Source of the DNA: a virus
Virus record (IMG/VR): IMGVR_UViG_3300031886_000006
Span: 1 to 49,257 of that record
Length of the DNA: 49,257 nucleotides
Strand: one strand, 5' to 3'
This document shows, in pieces, positions 26,142 to 33,945 of the stretch. The notes beneath the pieces were generated by a model. That model saw only the letters and a list, made by a program, of their open reading frames with translations. It was not told the origin of the DNA and ran no database searches. A program made the position numbers and the translations under genes. Each line of letters begins with the position of its first letter. The stretch's first letter is position 1.

Positions 26142-28133
26142 TTACCGGCTTGGCAGGTTCCACGCCCGGCGTGCCTCGTCGGCAGCGAATTGGGGCCGAG
26201 TTTTGGCGAGAAGGTGGGTGAAATGGCCGATCAGATTGCTTCTGAGCGTTGTAACGCGCTCTTCGGGGTCTTTGGTGTCAAGGGATTGCAGGATCTGATT
26301 GGTGATTGTCTCCCGGCTGGAGGTATTGATCGACTTAATGCGATCCATTTGAGAGTTCACATGGGAGGCGATGTCGTCGGGTGACAGATTTTTGTAGTTT
26401 TCCGACTTGGCTGAGTAAGTTTCCGTAGCGTCTTTGACGATGGCGTTGAGGACCGGGCGAATGTCTTCGTCCACCTGCTTATCCCATACGTCCTGCGGCA
26501 TGATTGTGTCCACTTCGAGGGTGCCATCGGTCAAGGCTTTCCGAGCCTTAGCGCCGCTAGCCTTTTCCAGCACTACACGCTGCTGTCGCTCGAACAGACG
26601 TTCGAGTCCACGATCGAGAATCTCGGTCCAACGCTCCAATTCGGAGGTCTGTCCTATGGACTTGTAGGACATGGACTCAGGTTCACCTGACATCTGTCCC
26701 GGCGCCGGTTGACCCTGCTGTGCCGCGAGAGCACCCTGCATGGTATTAGGGTCAAGTGGCTGTTCTGGGCCCGGCGGCATTCCTGGCATCTGCGGTGCGC
26801 CTGGGGCTCCCGGCTGTGGTGCGCCCGGCATACCCGGTGGGGGCATGCCCGGAGGTGCGCCACCGGGTCCACCCATTTCAACGTTGGGCGTTTCCATTAC
26901 CTTATGGGTATTGCCGATTGGCGTCAGGTTCGGGTTCTGGAGAAGAGAGTCGCCCAACTCCGAATGGACGATCTTCCGACCGGAGGCCTCACGATATTCG
27001 TTGGCACTGATCAGCCCGGTTTGGAACTCTTCCTTTACATAGCGGTTCCGCTCCTGCTCATATAGAGCGAGACTGGGAACAGCACTGATGTCGAAGTCGA
27101 TGTAATGCTTCTCGTCTAGACCATCAAACGCACGAGCGAGATGCTCGAGGTGGGGCATCATCGTTTCGCTCCAGAAGACCCGAATTTCTTCCCCGGCGTT
27201 ACTGAAGGTTCTTCCTGAGGCATTGCCGATGACCGATTCTGGAACACCAAACGAGGCCAGAATCTCTTCTTTGGTGATCTGACGCATCTGGATGTAGGCA
27301 GCATCGCGGGGACTTGCCGAAGTGTCGACGTAGTCAACTCCGTCGTCTGCAGCAATTACTGTCGTTGAGCCGACCGTCCCGAGGTTGGCCCTAAACCGAC
27401 TGCGCAACTCCATCTTGTCGTCATCGTCAATGTCGCCCTTGACTACGAGGAGCCCACCCGGTCGACCGTCGTTGAGTAGATAGTTCCGGTTGTACAACTT
27501 GGCGAGGTTCTCGATCTCGATTGCTACGCCGGCAGATTCCATGGGGGTAAGTGAGAGGTACGGGTCCAGAGGGTGTGGGCGTCGAATCCAAACCACGCTG
27601 TCAGGCTTCATGATGATCTTCTTGCCGTCCGGCATCTGCACCTCGTAGCCGGATACGAAGGTCTTTGGATGCGGGATGGGGGCAGTGGACTGTGGTGGCA
27701 GCAGGTTTAGCCCGATGATGCGTCCGTCGCGGCCCCTCAACTTCTCAATGAAGGCTCCCCTGGTTCCCATTAGAAGTTGAGAGGACAGGCGGTATCGGAA
27801 GATGAAAGAGTTCTCTCCGATGTTGGATTTGGAGTTCAGGATGTCAAGGATCGAGTCTTTGGATCGTTTACTCTTGACGATTTCCCCATCTGGGGAATTG
27901 TTTTTTCGGAGGACAATGGGGAGGCGGGCCTGGTTGCCGGAGATTGCGTCGATGCATCTGGCGACCCAAGTGACCTTTTGGACCCCTTGGCGATAAGCCT
28001 GCTCGATGTCCCATTGGTCGCGATATGCCCGGCCGGCGAAATTGGGATTTTGGGCGACAGGCGCTCCAGGGCCGATGGCCGTTTTCACTCCGGTATTTCT
28101 GAGATCTTTGTTCTGTGAAGAGTTCCAAGCCAT
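26142..28133 (-). CDS. Portal protein (HK97/SPP1-type) with MuF-like C-terminal tail
   Basis: 663 residues; the family is usually 400-550. The portal ring sits at one capsid vertex, where DNA enters and the tail attaches. Residues 1-400 show portal features: AYRQGVQKVTWVARCIDAIS near the start, LLMGTRGAFIEKLRGRDGRI, the LNLLPP turn, PLDPYLSLTPMESA, YLLNDGRPGGLLVV, and ILASFGVPESVIG. A Gly/Pro/Met-rich linker follows near 425-490. The last 150 residues are helical and end INTSSRETITNQILQSL ... RPQFAADEARRAWNL, which resembles the end of a MuF (SPP1 gp7-like) domain. The start is 2 bases after the stop of a small membrane protein gene. The portal call is secure; the MuF-like tail is a weaker call. 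Confidence 0.93.
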   Translation of the reverse strand: MAWNSSQNKDLRNTGVKTAIGPGAPVAQNPNFAGRAYRDQWDIEQAYRQGVQKVTWVARCIDAISGNQARLPIVLRKNNSPDGEIVKSKRSKDSILDILNSKSNIGENSFIFRYRLSSQLLMGTRGAFIEKLRGRDGRIIGLNLLPPQSTAPIPHPKTFVSGYEVQMPDGKKIIMKPDSVVWIRRPHPLDPYLSLTPMESAGVAIEIENLAKLYNRNYLLNDGRPGGLLVVKGDIDDDDKMELRSRFRANLGTVGSTTVIAADDGVDYVDTSASPRDAAYIQMRQITKEEILASFGVPESVIGNASGRTFSNAGEEIRVFWSETMMPHLEHLARAFDGLDEKHYIDFDISAVPSLALYEQERNRYVKEEFQTGLISANEYREASGRKIVHSELGDSLLQNPNLTPIGNTHKVMETPNVEMGGPGGAPPGMPPPGMPGAPQPGAPGAPQMPGMPPGPEQPLDPNTMQGALAAQQGQPAPGQMSGEPESMSYKSIGQTSELERWTEILDRGLERLFERQQRVVLEKASGAKARKALTDGTLEVDTIMPQDVWDKQVDEDIRPVLNAIVKDATETYSAKSENYKNLSPDDIASHVNSQMDRIKSINTSSRETITNQILQSLDTKDPEERVTTLRSNLIGHFTHLLAKTRPQFAADEARRAWNLPSR

Positions 28134-28135
28134 AT

Positions 28136-28312
28136 TTACTCAAGCCCTAGTAGGAAGCCAAGGAGACCACAGGTTGCGCCAGCGACTATAAGCCCCAAGG
28201 AGGGACGGATCATCCACGCACCTGTGCTGGTGCATATGATAAAGGATACCATCAGCAGATTTGCAGCGTTTGCTCGATTGAGTACCGAGCGCAACCGATC
28301 CAGCAGCGACAT
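28136..28312 (-). CDS. Small protein with two predicted membrane segments
   Basis: 58 residues from the ATG at 28312, with AGGGTGG a few bases upstream; a GTG at 28321 would add three residues. After a short basic start (LLDRLRSVLNR) come two hydrophobic stretches, roughly residues 16-34 and 38-56, separated by RPS. It is the first gene of the minus-strand operon and ends 2 bases before the portal start. A holin-like or membrane-anchoring role is possible, but no lysis enzyme gene is next to it, so function is open. Confidence 0.7.
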   Translation of the reverse strand: MSLLDRLRSVLNRANAANLLMVSFIICTSTGAWMIRPSLGLIVAGATCGLLGFLLGLE

Positions 28313-28340
28313 GGGCGCCACCCTATCGCACGGGCGCGTC

Positions 28341-28349
28341 TACAATGTA
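28341..28349. promoter_or_regulatory. Symmetric TACAATGTA, possible overlapping -10 boxes of divergent promoters
   Basis: The gap between the two divergent operons holds TACAATGTA, read as TACAAT on the plus strand and TACATT on the minus strand. Both resemble a -10 box and both lie a suitable distance from the first start codons (28364 and 28312). No good -35 box is visible on either side, so an activator or a phage-specific polymerase factor may be needed. Confidence 0.4.
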
Positions 28350-28363
28350 TAAGGACTGGAGTT

Positions 28364-29674
28364 GTGCCTGTGATCGATTGGGATGAAATCTTAGAGTTCC
28401 TCCAGCCGAGGGATTCCCCGTATTGTCCGGAGGCGCCTTCGCTGACGCAGAAGGTCTTCCTGCGCACCTACGCCCTCGAAGCGCTTTTTGGTGGTGCAGC
28501 CGGGGGCGGCAAATCCTCTGCCCTCCTCATGTCGGCTCTCCAGTATGTAGATGTGCCCGGCTATAACGCCATTATTTTCCGTCGGACTTACGCCGACCTC
28601 GCGCTCCCCGGCGCCATCATGGATCGCTTTACTTCGTGGATTGAAGAAGTTGAGGACGTCAGATGGAACGGCTCAATGTATGTTGCAACATTCCCATCGG
28701 GAGCGAGGGTTTCGTTCGGTTATTTGAATAACTCGCAGGATTATCTCCGCTACAAAGGCGCCGAGTTCCAGTTCATTGGAATGGACGAGGTCACCGAGAT
28801 AAGGGAGCATGACTATCGTTACCTGTTCTCCCGTTTGCGGCGGCCGGCAACGGGTCCTGTTTCCAAAGTGCCGCTCAGGATGCGGGCGGCGTCCAACCCT
28901 GCACCCAATTGGGTCAGGCAGCGCTTCATTGTCGAAGGCTCAGACAACAGTCGAATTTTCGTGCCATCCAAACTCGAAGACAATCCCGGCATCGATGCCG
29001 ACTCATATCGCCAGTCGCTACAAGCGCTTGATCCGGTGGAGCGCAAGCGCCTTGAAGAGGGCGATTGGTGGTCCACGACCTTGGGGACCATGTTCAACCG
29101 TGAGTCAATTGTGATTATAGAAAACGACGAAGTGCCGACGTTGACCCCGATGGCCCGGGCCGTGCGCTTCTGGGATCTAGCGGCAACCGAGCCGAGCCAG
29201 TCCAACCCGGACCCCGACTGGACCGTTGGCACGCTAATGCTGTTCGATCAGGGCGTTGCCTACATTCTCGACGTGAGACGGCACCGAGGTAAGGGGCAGG
29301 ACATCGAGCGCTTCATCGCCCAGACGGCCTATGAGGATGGAGGACAGATACCAATTCGCATAGAGCAAGAGCCAGGCTCATCAGGCAAAGCGCTGATTGA
29401 TCAATACGCCCGGTACATCTTGCCGGGGTTCGATCTCATGGGCATCAGGGCCACCGGGGACAAGGTGACGAGGGCTCGTCCGCTCGCGGCAGCCGTGGCC
29501 AACGGCAACGTGCGTCTGGTAAGGGGGGCGTGGCTTACCGACTGGTTGGACGAGGTGTCCGCGTTCCCCGAAGCCTGCGCCCATGATGATCAGGTCGACT
29601 CGGCCACGGGGGCTTTCTCGCATGTCACGGGCATAGGCTTGCCTCAACGCAAACGGGCCGCTATTGTAGTTTGA
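28364..29674 (+). CDS. Terminase large subunit
   Basis: 436 residues, the usual length. It is the DNA-packaging motor: the N-terminal ATPase pumps DNA through the portal and the C-terminal nuclease cuts the concatemer. The Walker A motif GGAAGGGKS is at residues 43-51 (Lys50). FQFIGMDE at 135-142 is Walker B with the catalytic Glu142. RFWDLAATEP with Asp271, EQEPGSSGK, and HDDQVDS with Asp408/409/412 form the RNase H-like nuclease. The start is a GTG with AAGGA 8 bases upstream; a GTG at 28370 is also possible. It heads the plus-strand operon, pointing away from its partner the portal. No small terminase subunit is recognised in the window. Confidence 0.96.
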   Translation: MPVIDWDEILEFLQPRDSPYCPEAPSLTQKVFLRTYALEALFGGAAGGGKSSALLMSALQYVDVPGYNAIIFRRTYADLALPGAIMDRFTSWIEEVEDVRWNGSMYVATFPSGARVSFGYLNNSQDYLRYKGAEFQFIGMDEVTEIREHDYRYLFSRLRRPATGPVSKVPLRMRAASNPAPNWVRQRFIVEGSDNSRIFVPSKLEDNPGIDADSYRQSLQALDPVERKRLEEGDWWSTTLGTMFNRESIVIIENDEVPTLTPMARAVRFWDLAATEPSQSNPDPDWTVGTLMLFDQGVAYILDVRRHRGKGQDIERFIAQTAYEDGGQIPIRIEQEPGSSGKALIDQYARYILPGFDLMGIRATGDKVTRARPLAAAVANGNVRLVRGAWLTDWLDEVSAFPEACAHDDQVDSATGAFSHVTGIGLPQRKRAAIVV

Positions 29675-29706
29675 AATCCCCTCCCCACCTAATGCCCGGA
29701 GGCCTC

Positions 29707-30204
29707 ATGACCCCTGATGATGTTCGTTCACTTCGCAACCACCTCGCGGAAATCGACGCCAAGATCAAGGCGTTCACCGACATTGACCGCGAGGTTGATG
29801 AGATGGCTGAACTGCTACTTGAGATGAATCTCGCCAAGCGAGACATGGCTACCGTCTATGACGCGCTGGCCAGCCGGCTCGGCGAGTACATGGACAGCAA
29901 CCAGATCGTCGCTTTGAGGGATGGGGCGCAGATCGAACGCAAGATGGCAGCCAACCGATCCGGATGGCGTCATAAAGACCTTGCCGTCGACGTGGCTGAC
30001 CGAATCTCCCAGTCTTCAATCGACATGGAAACTGGCGAAGTGGTGTTGTCTCCGAGGGAAATGATGGTGCAATTCCTCGATTATCTCCAGCCGTCATATT
30101 GGCGAGTTGGCGAATTAAATAAGATCGGACTGAATCCAGATAATTATTGCAATTCGTCCGAGCCGAAGATAAGCGTAATCGTTAGAAGGGGTGACGCAAT
30201 ATGA
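29707..30204 (+). CDS. Hypothetical 165-residue protein before the recombination genes
   Basis: I chose the ATG at 29707 because GGAGG lies 4 bases upstream; in-frame ATG 29692 and TTG 29671 are alternatives. The first 70 residues are helical and probably coiled coil (LRNHLAEIDAKIKAFTDID). The middle has ALRDGAQIERKMAANRSGWR, and the end has YWRVGELNKIGLNPDNYC followed by a short strand. The last codon overlaps the Rad52-like gene as ATGA, so the two are probably made together. Possibly a partner or regulator of the annealing protein. No family name can be given. Confidence 0.8.
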   Translation: MTPDDVRSLRNHLAEIDAKIKAFTDIDREVDEMAELLLEMNLAKRDMATVYDALASRLGEYMDSNQIVALRDGAQIERKMAANRSGWRHKDLAVDVADRISQSSIDMETGEVVLSPREMMVQFLDYLQPSYWRVGELNKIGLNPDNYCNSSEPKISVIVRRGDAI

Positions 30205-30842
30205 ACCAACTCGAGCGGCTTTCCGAGCCATTTCCTGCGGAGGTCGAACGAACCCTCCGCAAGGGCGGGACATCGTTGACCTACATTCCGGTCAGCGAAG
30301 TCATCGCTCGTCTTAATAACGTGCTGGGGGTTAACGGCTGGTCCTACTCCGTCAAGGATTGCGGGCGCGATTCGGAGTCAAAGGACTGGATCATCGCCCT
30401 CGTCACTCTCGCCGCCACCATCGACGGGCAGGAAGTCCATAAGGACGGCTGCGGTGGTCAGGAAGTCAAGTACATGAAGGGCGGCGAAAAGCCGGTCGAT
30501 CTCGGGAACGAGTTCAAAGGGGCGGTTAGTGACGCCCTGAAAAAGGCCGCTCAGTCAATCGGGGTTGGGCTCTATCTCGCTCGCTCCGAAGAGGCCCTAA
30601 TCCACGAGCAGCAGGAGCCTCAAACGGACGCCGACATTGAGGTCGCGGCGCTGTGGGGCAACTTCAAAGGCTTTACCAGCAAGTTCAGCCCAGAGCAGAA
30701 GGCCGCATTGGGAGAGTTCTGGAACGAGTACGGAGGTGGTCGGGAAAAGCCCACCGAATCCACTGCCACCATGGAGGACCTAACGGCCCTGCTTGAGAAG
30801 TGTGTACAGATCAACCTCGGTGCAGAAGATGTCACAGAATAG
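30201..30842 (+). CDS. Rad52/Rad22-like single-strand annealing protein
   Basis: 213 residues. Such proteins bind single-stranded phage DNA and anneal complementary strands in recombination and repair. Family signs: the start PFPAEVERTLRKGGTSLTYI, the fold core WSYSVKDC ... TLAATIDG, and the diagnostic VDLGNEFKGAVSDALKKAAQ (99-118) followed by IGVGLYLAR. The C-terminal 80 residues (Glu/Gln-rich, then helical) probably contact partners such as a single-strand binding protein. The ATG overlaps the previous stop (ATGA). Nearby Fe-S nuclease and RuvC-like genes complete a recombination set. Confidence 0.9.
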   Translation: MNQLERLSEPFPAEVERTLRKGGTSLTYIPVSEVIARLNNVLGVNGWSYSVKDCGRDSESKDWIIALVTLAATIDGQEVHKDGCGGQEVKYMKGGEKPVDLGNEFKGAVSDALKKAAQSIGVGLYLARSEEALIHEQQEPQTDADIEVAALWGNFKGFTSKFSPEQKAALGEFWNEYGGGREKPTESTATMEDLTALLEKCVQINLGAEDVTE

Positions 30843-30981
30843 GACTTGGCCCAAGGACGCCTATTGGAAATGCCCGTCATGCAAGCGCCACTTCATGGGC
30901 GGCTTGGCATTGCGTCGATACGACGGGCAGTGCAACCTGTGCGAGACAGAGATCGATCATGCGTCTGATCGGGTGAAGTGA
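30829..30981 (+). CDS. Small zinc-ribbon protein
   Basis: 50 residues from the ATG at 30829, overlapping the end of the Rad52-like gene by 14 bases in another frame. WKCPSCKRHF and GQCNLCETEI give two CxxC pairs, the layout of a zinc ribbon. The TGA overlaps the next gene's ATG (TGATG). It may bind nucleic acid or a partner in the recombination set. Longer upstream starts (TTG at 30793) exist but lack support. Confidence 0.7.
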   Translation: MSQNRTWPKDAYWKCPSCKRHFMGGLALRRYDGQCNLCETEIDHASDRVK

Positions 30982-31469
30982 TGAACACTCCCGAACCGAC
31001 ACCCAACACCTTCGAGCAGATGGTTGAGCGCTTCGCGGAACGAGCGAAAGCCGTCAAGGCCGGTGGGATGCCCCCGCTGGAAGGACAGATGCGCCGCGAG
31101 TGGATTAAGCAGAAGGAACTGGATTTCCAAGACTTCTTGCTAATTGCCGATTGTGACATCACGTTCGAGAACGGCATCTTGAATCTGTCGCTTGACCTTC
31201 GGCCCGCGATCTGTGACGCCACGATCCGGAAATCACCTAACGGGATCACCGACAAGAGCCCAGAGCGGGAAACCCAGGTCGCCATGGAGAACATCGCCAG
31301 CGCCCTCCCAACCGACGGTGCCAAGATCACTCCCAAAATGCTTGACTCCAAGTCCGACCTTCAGGACTTGATGGACGGGAGTGAAATGTTCAGGACAGTA
31401 GAGACCATCGAACCTATTGACGTGAAGGCATGTCCCGGTCTTAGTTTGACCCACGGGTACTTGGTATGA
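30981..31469 (+). CDS. Hypothetical 162-residue protein in the recombination cluster
   Basis: The ATG at 30981 shares its A with the stop of the zinc-ribbon gene. The first 80 residues are helical and charged (FEQMVERFAERAKAVKAGGM ... RREWIKQKELDFQDFLLIAD). A beta segment follows (CDITFENGILNLSLDLRP), and the second half has few strong features. The stop overlaps the nuclease gene as ATGA. No family recognised. Its place between a single-strand annealing protein and a nuclease suggests a DNA metabolism accessory role. Confidence 0.8.
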   Translation: MNTPEPTPNTFEQMVERFAERAKAVKAGGMPPLEGQMRREWIKQKELDFQDFLLIADCDITFENGILNLSLDLRPAICDATIRKSPNGITDKSPERETQVAMENIASALPTDGAKITPKMLDSKSDLQDLMDGSEMFRTVETIEPIDVKACPGLSLTHGYLV

Positions 31470-32230
31470 CAGCCATACCGCCCCCGCACCTGTCGCCCTC
31501 GTCAATGGGGACCTTCCGTCAGTGTCCGCTCAAGTTCAAGTACAACAAGATTGACAAGATCCCCGACCCCTCCGGCAAGGAGGCGTTGATGGGGAACTTT
31601 GTCCATGACGTTCTTGAAGAGTTGTACAAAGTGGAACCCACGGATCGCACACAGGATCGGGCCAAGACTCTGGCTAGAGAGATGTGGGGCAGCGGCAACT
31701 GGGAGGGACGGGTGAAACCTCTCGTTCCGGATGCAGGGGAATACCGGATGTTCCGCTGGAAGGCCTGGTGGTGCATCGAGAATCTGTGGAAAATTGAAGA
31801 CCCGGAAGAGATTGAGCCTGACGGGATTGAGTACGAACTCAACGGAGAAGTATCTGGTATAACCATCAAGGGGTTCATCGACCGGTTCACGTTAGACGAA
31901 GACGGCGGGGTTGTCATCTCCGACTACAAGACCGGCAAGGTGCCACGCGCCGAATATGTGGACCAGCGATTCCTACAACTCCGTATCTACGGCACGCTGA
32001 TCGACATACTGGGGATAGGGCAAACCACCAATCTAGAACTTCTGTATTTGAAGGACGGAATCAAGCATGAGGTTCCGTTCGGTCCTGCTGACGCAGCGGA
32101 AACAACGCAATACATTCAAGACGTTAAGCGTGACTTAGATCACGCCTGTGAAACCGATGACTTCCCCGCACAGAAGTCTGTTCTGTGTGGCTGGTGTAGT
32201 TACAAGGGGATTTGTCCAGAATGGACCTGA
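31466..32230 (+). CDS. PD-(D/E)XK nuclease with Fe-S cysteines (Cas4/AddB-type)
   Basis: 254 residues. It opens with the typical LSPSSMGTFRQCPLKFKY. The nuclease core has His47 (GNFVHDVLEE), Asp139 (GFIDRF), Asp153 and Lys155 (ISDYKTGK), and a Gln/Tyr helix (RFLQLRIYG). One cysteine at 20 and three at 241, 244 and 250 (CGWCSYKGIC) match the four-cysteine Fe-S staple of Cas4, AddB and Exo5 nucleases. These cut or resect DNA ends to give single strands. With the Rad52-like protein upstream, it likely makes the single strands that are then annealed. No cas genes or repeats are nearby, so a CRISPR role is unlikely. Confidence 0.9.
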   Translation: MTAIPPPHLSPSSMGTFRQCPLKFKYNKIDKIPDPSGKEALMGNFVHDVLEELYKVEPTDRTQDRAKTLAREMWGSGNWEGRVKPLVPDAGEYRMFRWKAWWCIENLWKIEDPEEIEPDGIEYELNGEVSGITIKGFIDRFTLDEDGGVVISDYKTGKVPRAEYVDQRFLQLRIYGTLIDILGIGQTTNLELLYLKDGIKHEVPFGPADAAETTQYIQDVKRDLDHACETDDFPAQKSVLCGWCSYKGICPEWT

Positions 32231-32757
32231 AAGGGAATCTAGTGAGCAACATTCCTGATGAGTTTTTTGCCAGAATGGTGGCTGACGATGTAAAAAATCG
32301 CGCTTCCGTACAACAACGTAAGACCCTGTTGGAACCAGAGAATTGGAGTCGCTGGCAGCGAGCCCTGTTGGCTCTCGTCAACAACCTTGAGGAACAGATC
32401 GAAGGTATCGCGGCAGACGCTGAAGCCGATTCGGTCCGATATGGAGCGATGGGACGACAGGGGAAGAGGTTGGCCGACGAGGCTGAACGAGCCTACGGCA
32501 ATAAGAAAACTCGAGTTGAGCGATTCAAATTTCATGTCGACCGTCGGTTGGATCAGGTCGCATCCATGGTTGAATCTGGCGAACCCTTAGACGAGAATCC
32601 ATGGGAGACAGTGGATTTCTATCGTCGGGCGATCAGCACCCACAGGAACATGCTCCGTGATTTCGACTTGGAAGACACCGCTGTCGATCGGGCGTTATGG
32701 GCGACCCTCGACAACAAGTGGGAGTTTGATCGAGTCGATTCTCTGTCGCTCCAGTGA
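32221..32757 (+). CDS. Hypothetical helical 178-residue protein
   Basis: The start is uncertain: ATG 32221 overlaps the previous stop, while GTG 32242 has AAAGGGAA 6 bases upstream. The protein is mostly helical and charged, with RWQRALLALVNNLEEQIEGI and a long probable coiled coil (LADEAERAYGNKKTRVERFK). The ending FDLEDTAVDRALWATLD is acidic. No catalytic motif, metal site or membrane segment is seen. It sits inside the recombination cluster. Function unknown. Confidence 0.8.
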   Translation: MDLKGNLVSNIPDEFFARMVADDVKNRASVQQRKTLLEPENWSRWQRALLALVNNLEEQIEGIAADAEADSVRYGAMGRQGKRLADEAERAYGNKKTRVERFKFHVDRRLDQVASMVESGEPLDENPWETVDFYRRAISTHRNMLRDFDLEDTAVDRALWATLDNKWEFDRVDSLSLQ

Positions 32758-32772
32758 GAGTAGGCTTCAGCC

Positions 32773-33075
32773 ATGCGTAGGCGAAGCAAGAAGAAGCAAC
32801 GAGAATATGTTGAGCGTCGGAAGTTGGTCCGACGGATGCTCGAAGATCGCCCCTACTGCGAAGCCTGTCCAGTATGGGCATCACATGACGGCAAGAAGTC
32901 TTACGTCAGAAGCGGGAGTGTCGACATCCACGAGTTGAAACGTCGGTCTCAGGGTGGATCGATTCTGGATGAAAGCAACTGCATGGCGGTCTGTCGTCGA
33001 TGTCACGATCGAATCGGTCGAGAACCACAATTGGCAGTAGATCTTGGTCTGGCTAAAAGGAGTTGGATGAAATGA
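32773..33075 (+). CDS. HNH endonuclease
   Basis: 100 residues. After a very basic start (MRRRSKKKQREYVERRK) come Cys29 and Cys32, then DIHELKRRSQGG with His53, the loop asparagine Asn69, and CRRCH at 74-78, a full HNH layout with zinc-binding CxxC pairs. In tailed phages an HNH protein often works with the terminase in packaging cuts, but this one sits among recombination genes, so it may cut branched or host DNA. Its end overlaps the RuvC-like gene as ATGA, arguing against a freestanding homing endonuclease. Confidence 0.9.
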   Translation: MRRRSKKKQREYVERRKLVRRMLEDRPYCEACPVWASHDGKKSYVRSGSVDIHELKRRSQGGSILDESNCMAVCRRCHDRIGREPQLAVDLGLAKRSWMK

Positions 33076-33623
33076 TCCTTCTCGGCCTAGACCCCTCGCT
33101 TACCTCAACGGGAGTATGTATTGGTGAAGGTTCCGGCGTTGCTTACCACTCATACGAGCAAGACGTGGGACGGTTGGTGGACATTCGGAATTATGTACTG
33201 AGTGCCTGTAGCGAACAAAACGTCCAATGCGTAATCATGGAGGGCTATTCCTACGGCTCACGCACCCGGGCGCACGCTTTGGGAGAACTCGGTGGTGTGC
33301 TGAAGGTCGCATTTGACGAAGCATGGATTCCCTATGTGGTTGTGCCTCCTACCTCGCGAGCCAAATTTGCTACTGGTCGTGGAAATGCCGGCAAGGCCGA
33401 AGTCATTTCGGCGGTGTCGTTTAAAACGCAACAGTCGTGGTCGGGCAAGGGTATCGAGGATCGCATCGACGCATGGGTGCTTCGCGAGATGGGCCTACAG
33501 CGATTAGGTCTAAGCCAGTATGACTGGCCCGCTGAAAACCTTAAGGCTCTTGACGGAGTCGAGTGGGAGCCGCTATTAGTTGCGGCAGGATTGGAGAATG
33601 GTGAACCGATCACAACCGATTAG
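33072..33623 (+). CDS. RuvC-like Holliday junction resolvase
   Basis: 183 residues from ATG 33072, with AAGGAG 9 bases upstream. The RNase H-like core has LGLDPSLTSTG (Asp7), VIMEGYSYG (Glu57) and IEDRIDAWVL (Asp130, Asp133), the four acidic residues of RuvC-type resolvases. Residues PPTSRAKFATGRGNAGKAEV match the family's DNA-contact segment. It would resolve branched recombination or replication DNA before packaging. It completes an anneal, resect and resolve set with the Rad52-like and Fe-S nuclease genes. Confidence 0.92.
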   Translation: MILLGLDPSLTSTGVCIGEGSGVAYHSYEQDVGRLVDIRNYVLSACSEQNVQCVIMEGYSYGSRTRAHALGELGGVLKVAFDEAWIPYVVVPPTSRAKFATGRGNAGKAEVISAVSFKTQQSWSGKGIEDRIDAWVLREMGLQRLGLSQYDWPAENLKALDGVEWEPLLVAAGLENGEPITTD

Positions 33624-33945
33624 TCAGGTCGACATTGAGCATCAACTCATGCACCTGATCGAATCGCTAGAAGAGGAGACCGAGGCTTTCGAGCAGTTGG
33701 CGGAAGACGCAGCGAAGAAGGAAGCCCGTTACAAGGCTGCTTGGGCCAAAGAGTATCTGTCTGCGAAGGGGTCGATCAAAGAGCGAGAGTCGTGGGCTGA
33801 TTACAAGTTGGCCGACACACAGTTTGATTTCAAGTGTGCGGAAGCACTGGTCAAGGCAAAGCGGGAAAAGTTGCTGTCGTTACGGACCTCGATTGATGCC
33901 ATGCGAACGCTTAATGCAAATGTTCGCTTCCAGGTCGGTCCGTGA
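33598..33945 (+). CDS. Hypothetical coiled-coil protein
   Basis: 115 residues from ATG 33598 (GTG 33601 also possible). It overlaps the end of the RuvC-like gene by 26 bases and the start of the ParB-like gene by one. The protein is nearly all helix: EHQLMHLIESLEEETEAFEQ, a Lys/Ala-rich middle, and a C-terminal helix ending in SIDAMRTLNANVRFQ. Proteins of this shape occur beside RuvC-like and annealing genes in other phages, as far as I recall. A structural or accessory DNA role is a guess. Confidence 0.8.
   Translation: MVNRSQPISQVDIEHQLMHLIESLEEETEAFEQLAEDAAKKEARYKAAWAKEYLSAKGSIKERESWADYKLADTQFDFKCAEALVKAKREKLLSLRTSIDAMRTLNANVRFQVGP

Noticed and set aside
31466-32230. Cas4 gene of a CRISPR system
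   Set aside because: No cas1, cas2 or repeats nearby; the setting is a phage recombination cluster, so it is called a Cas4/AddB-type phage nuclease.
32773-33075. Freestanding homing endonuclease inserted in the cluster
   Set aside because: It overlaps the next gene by an ATGA junction and disrupts nothing, so it looks like a regular member of the operon.
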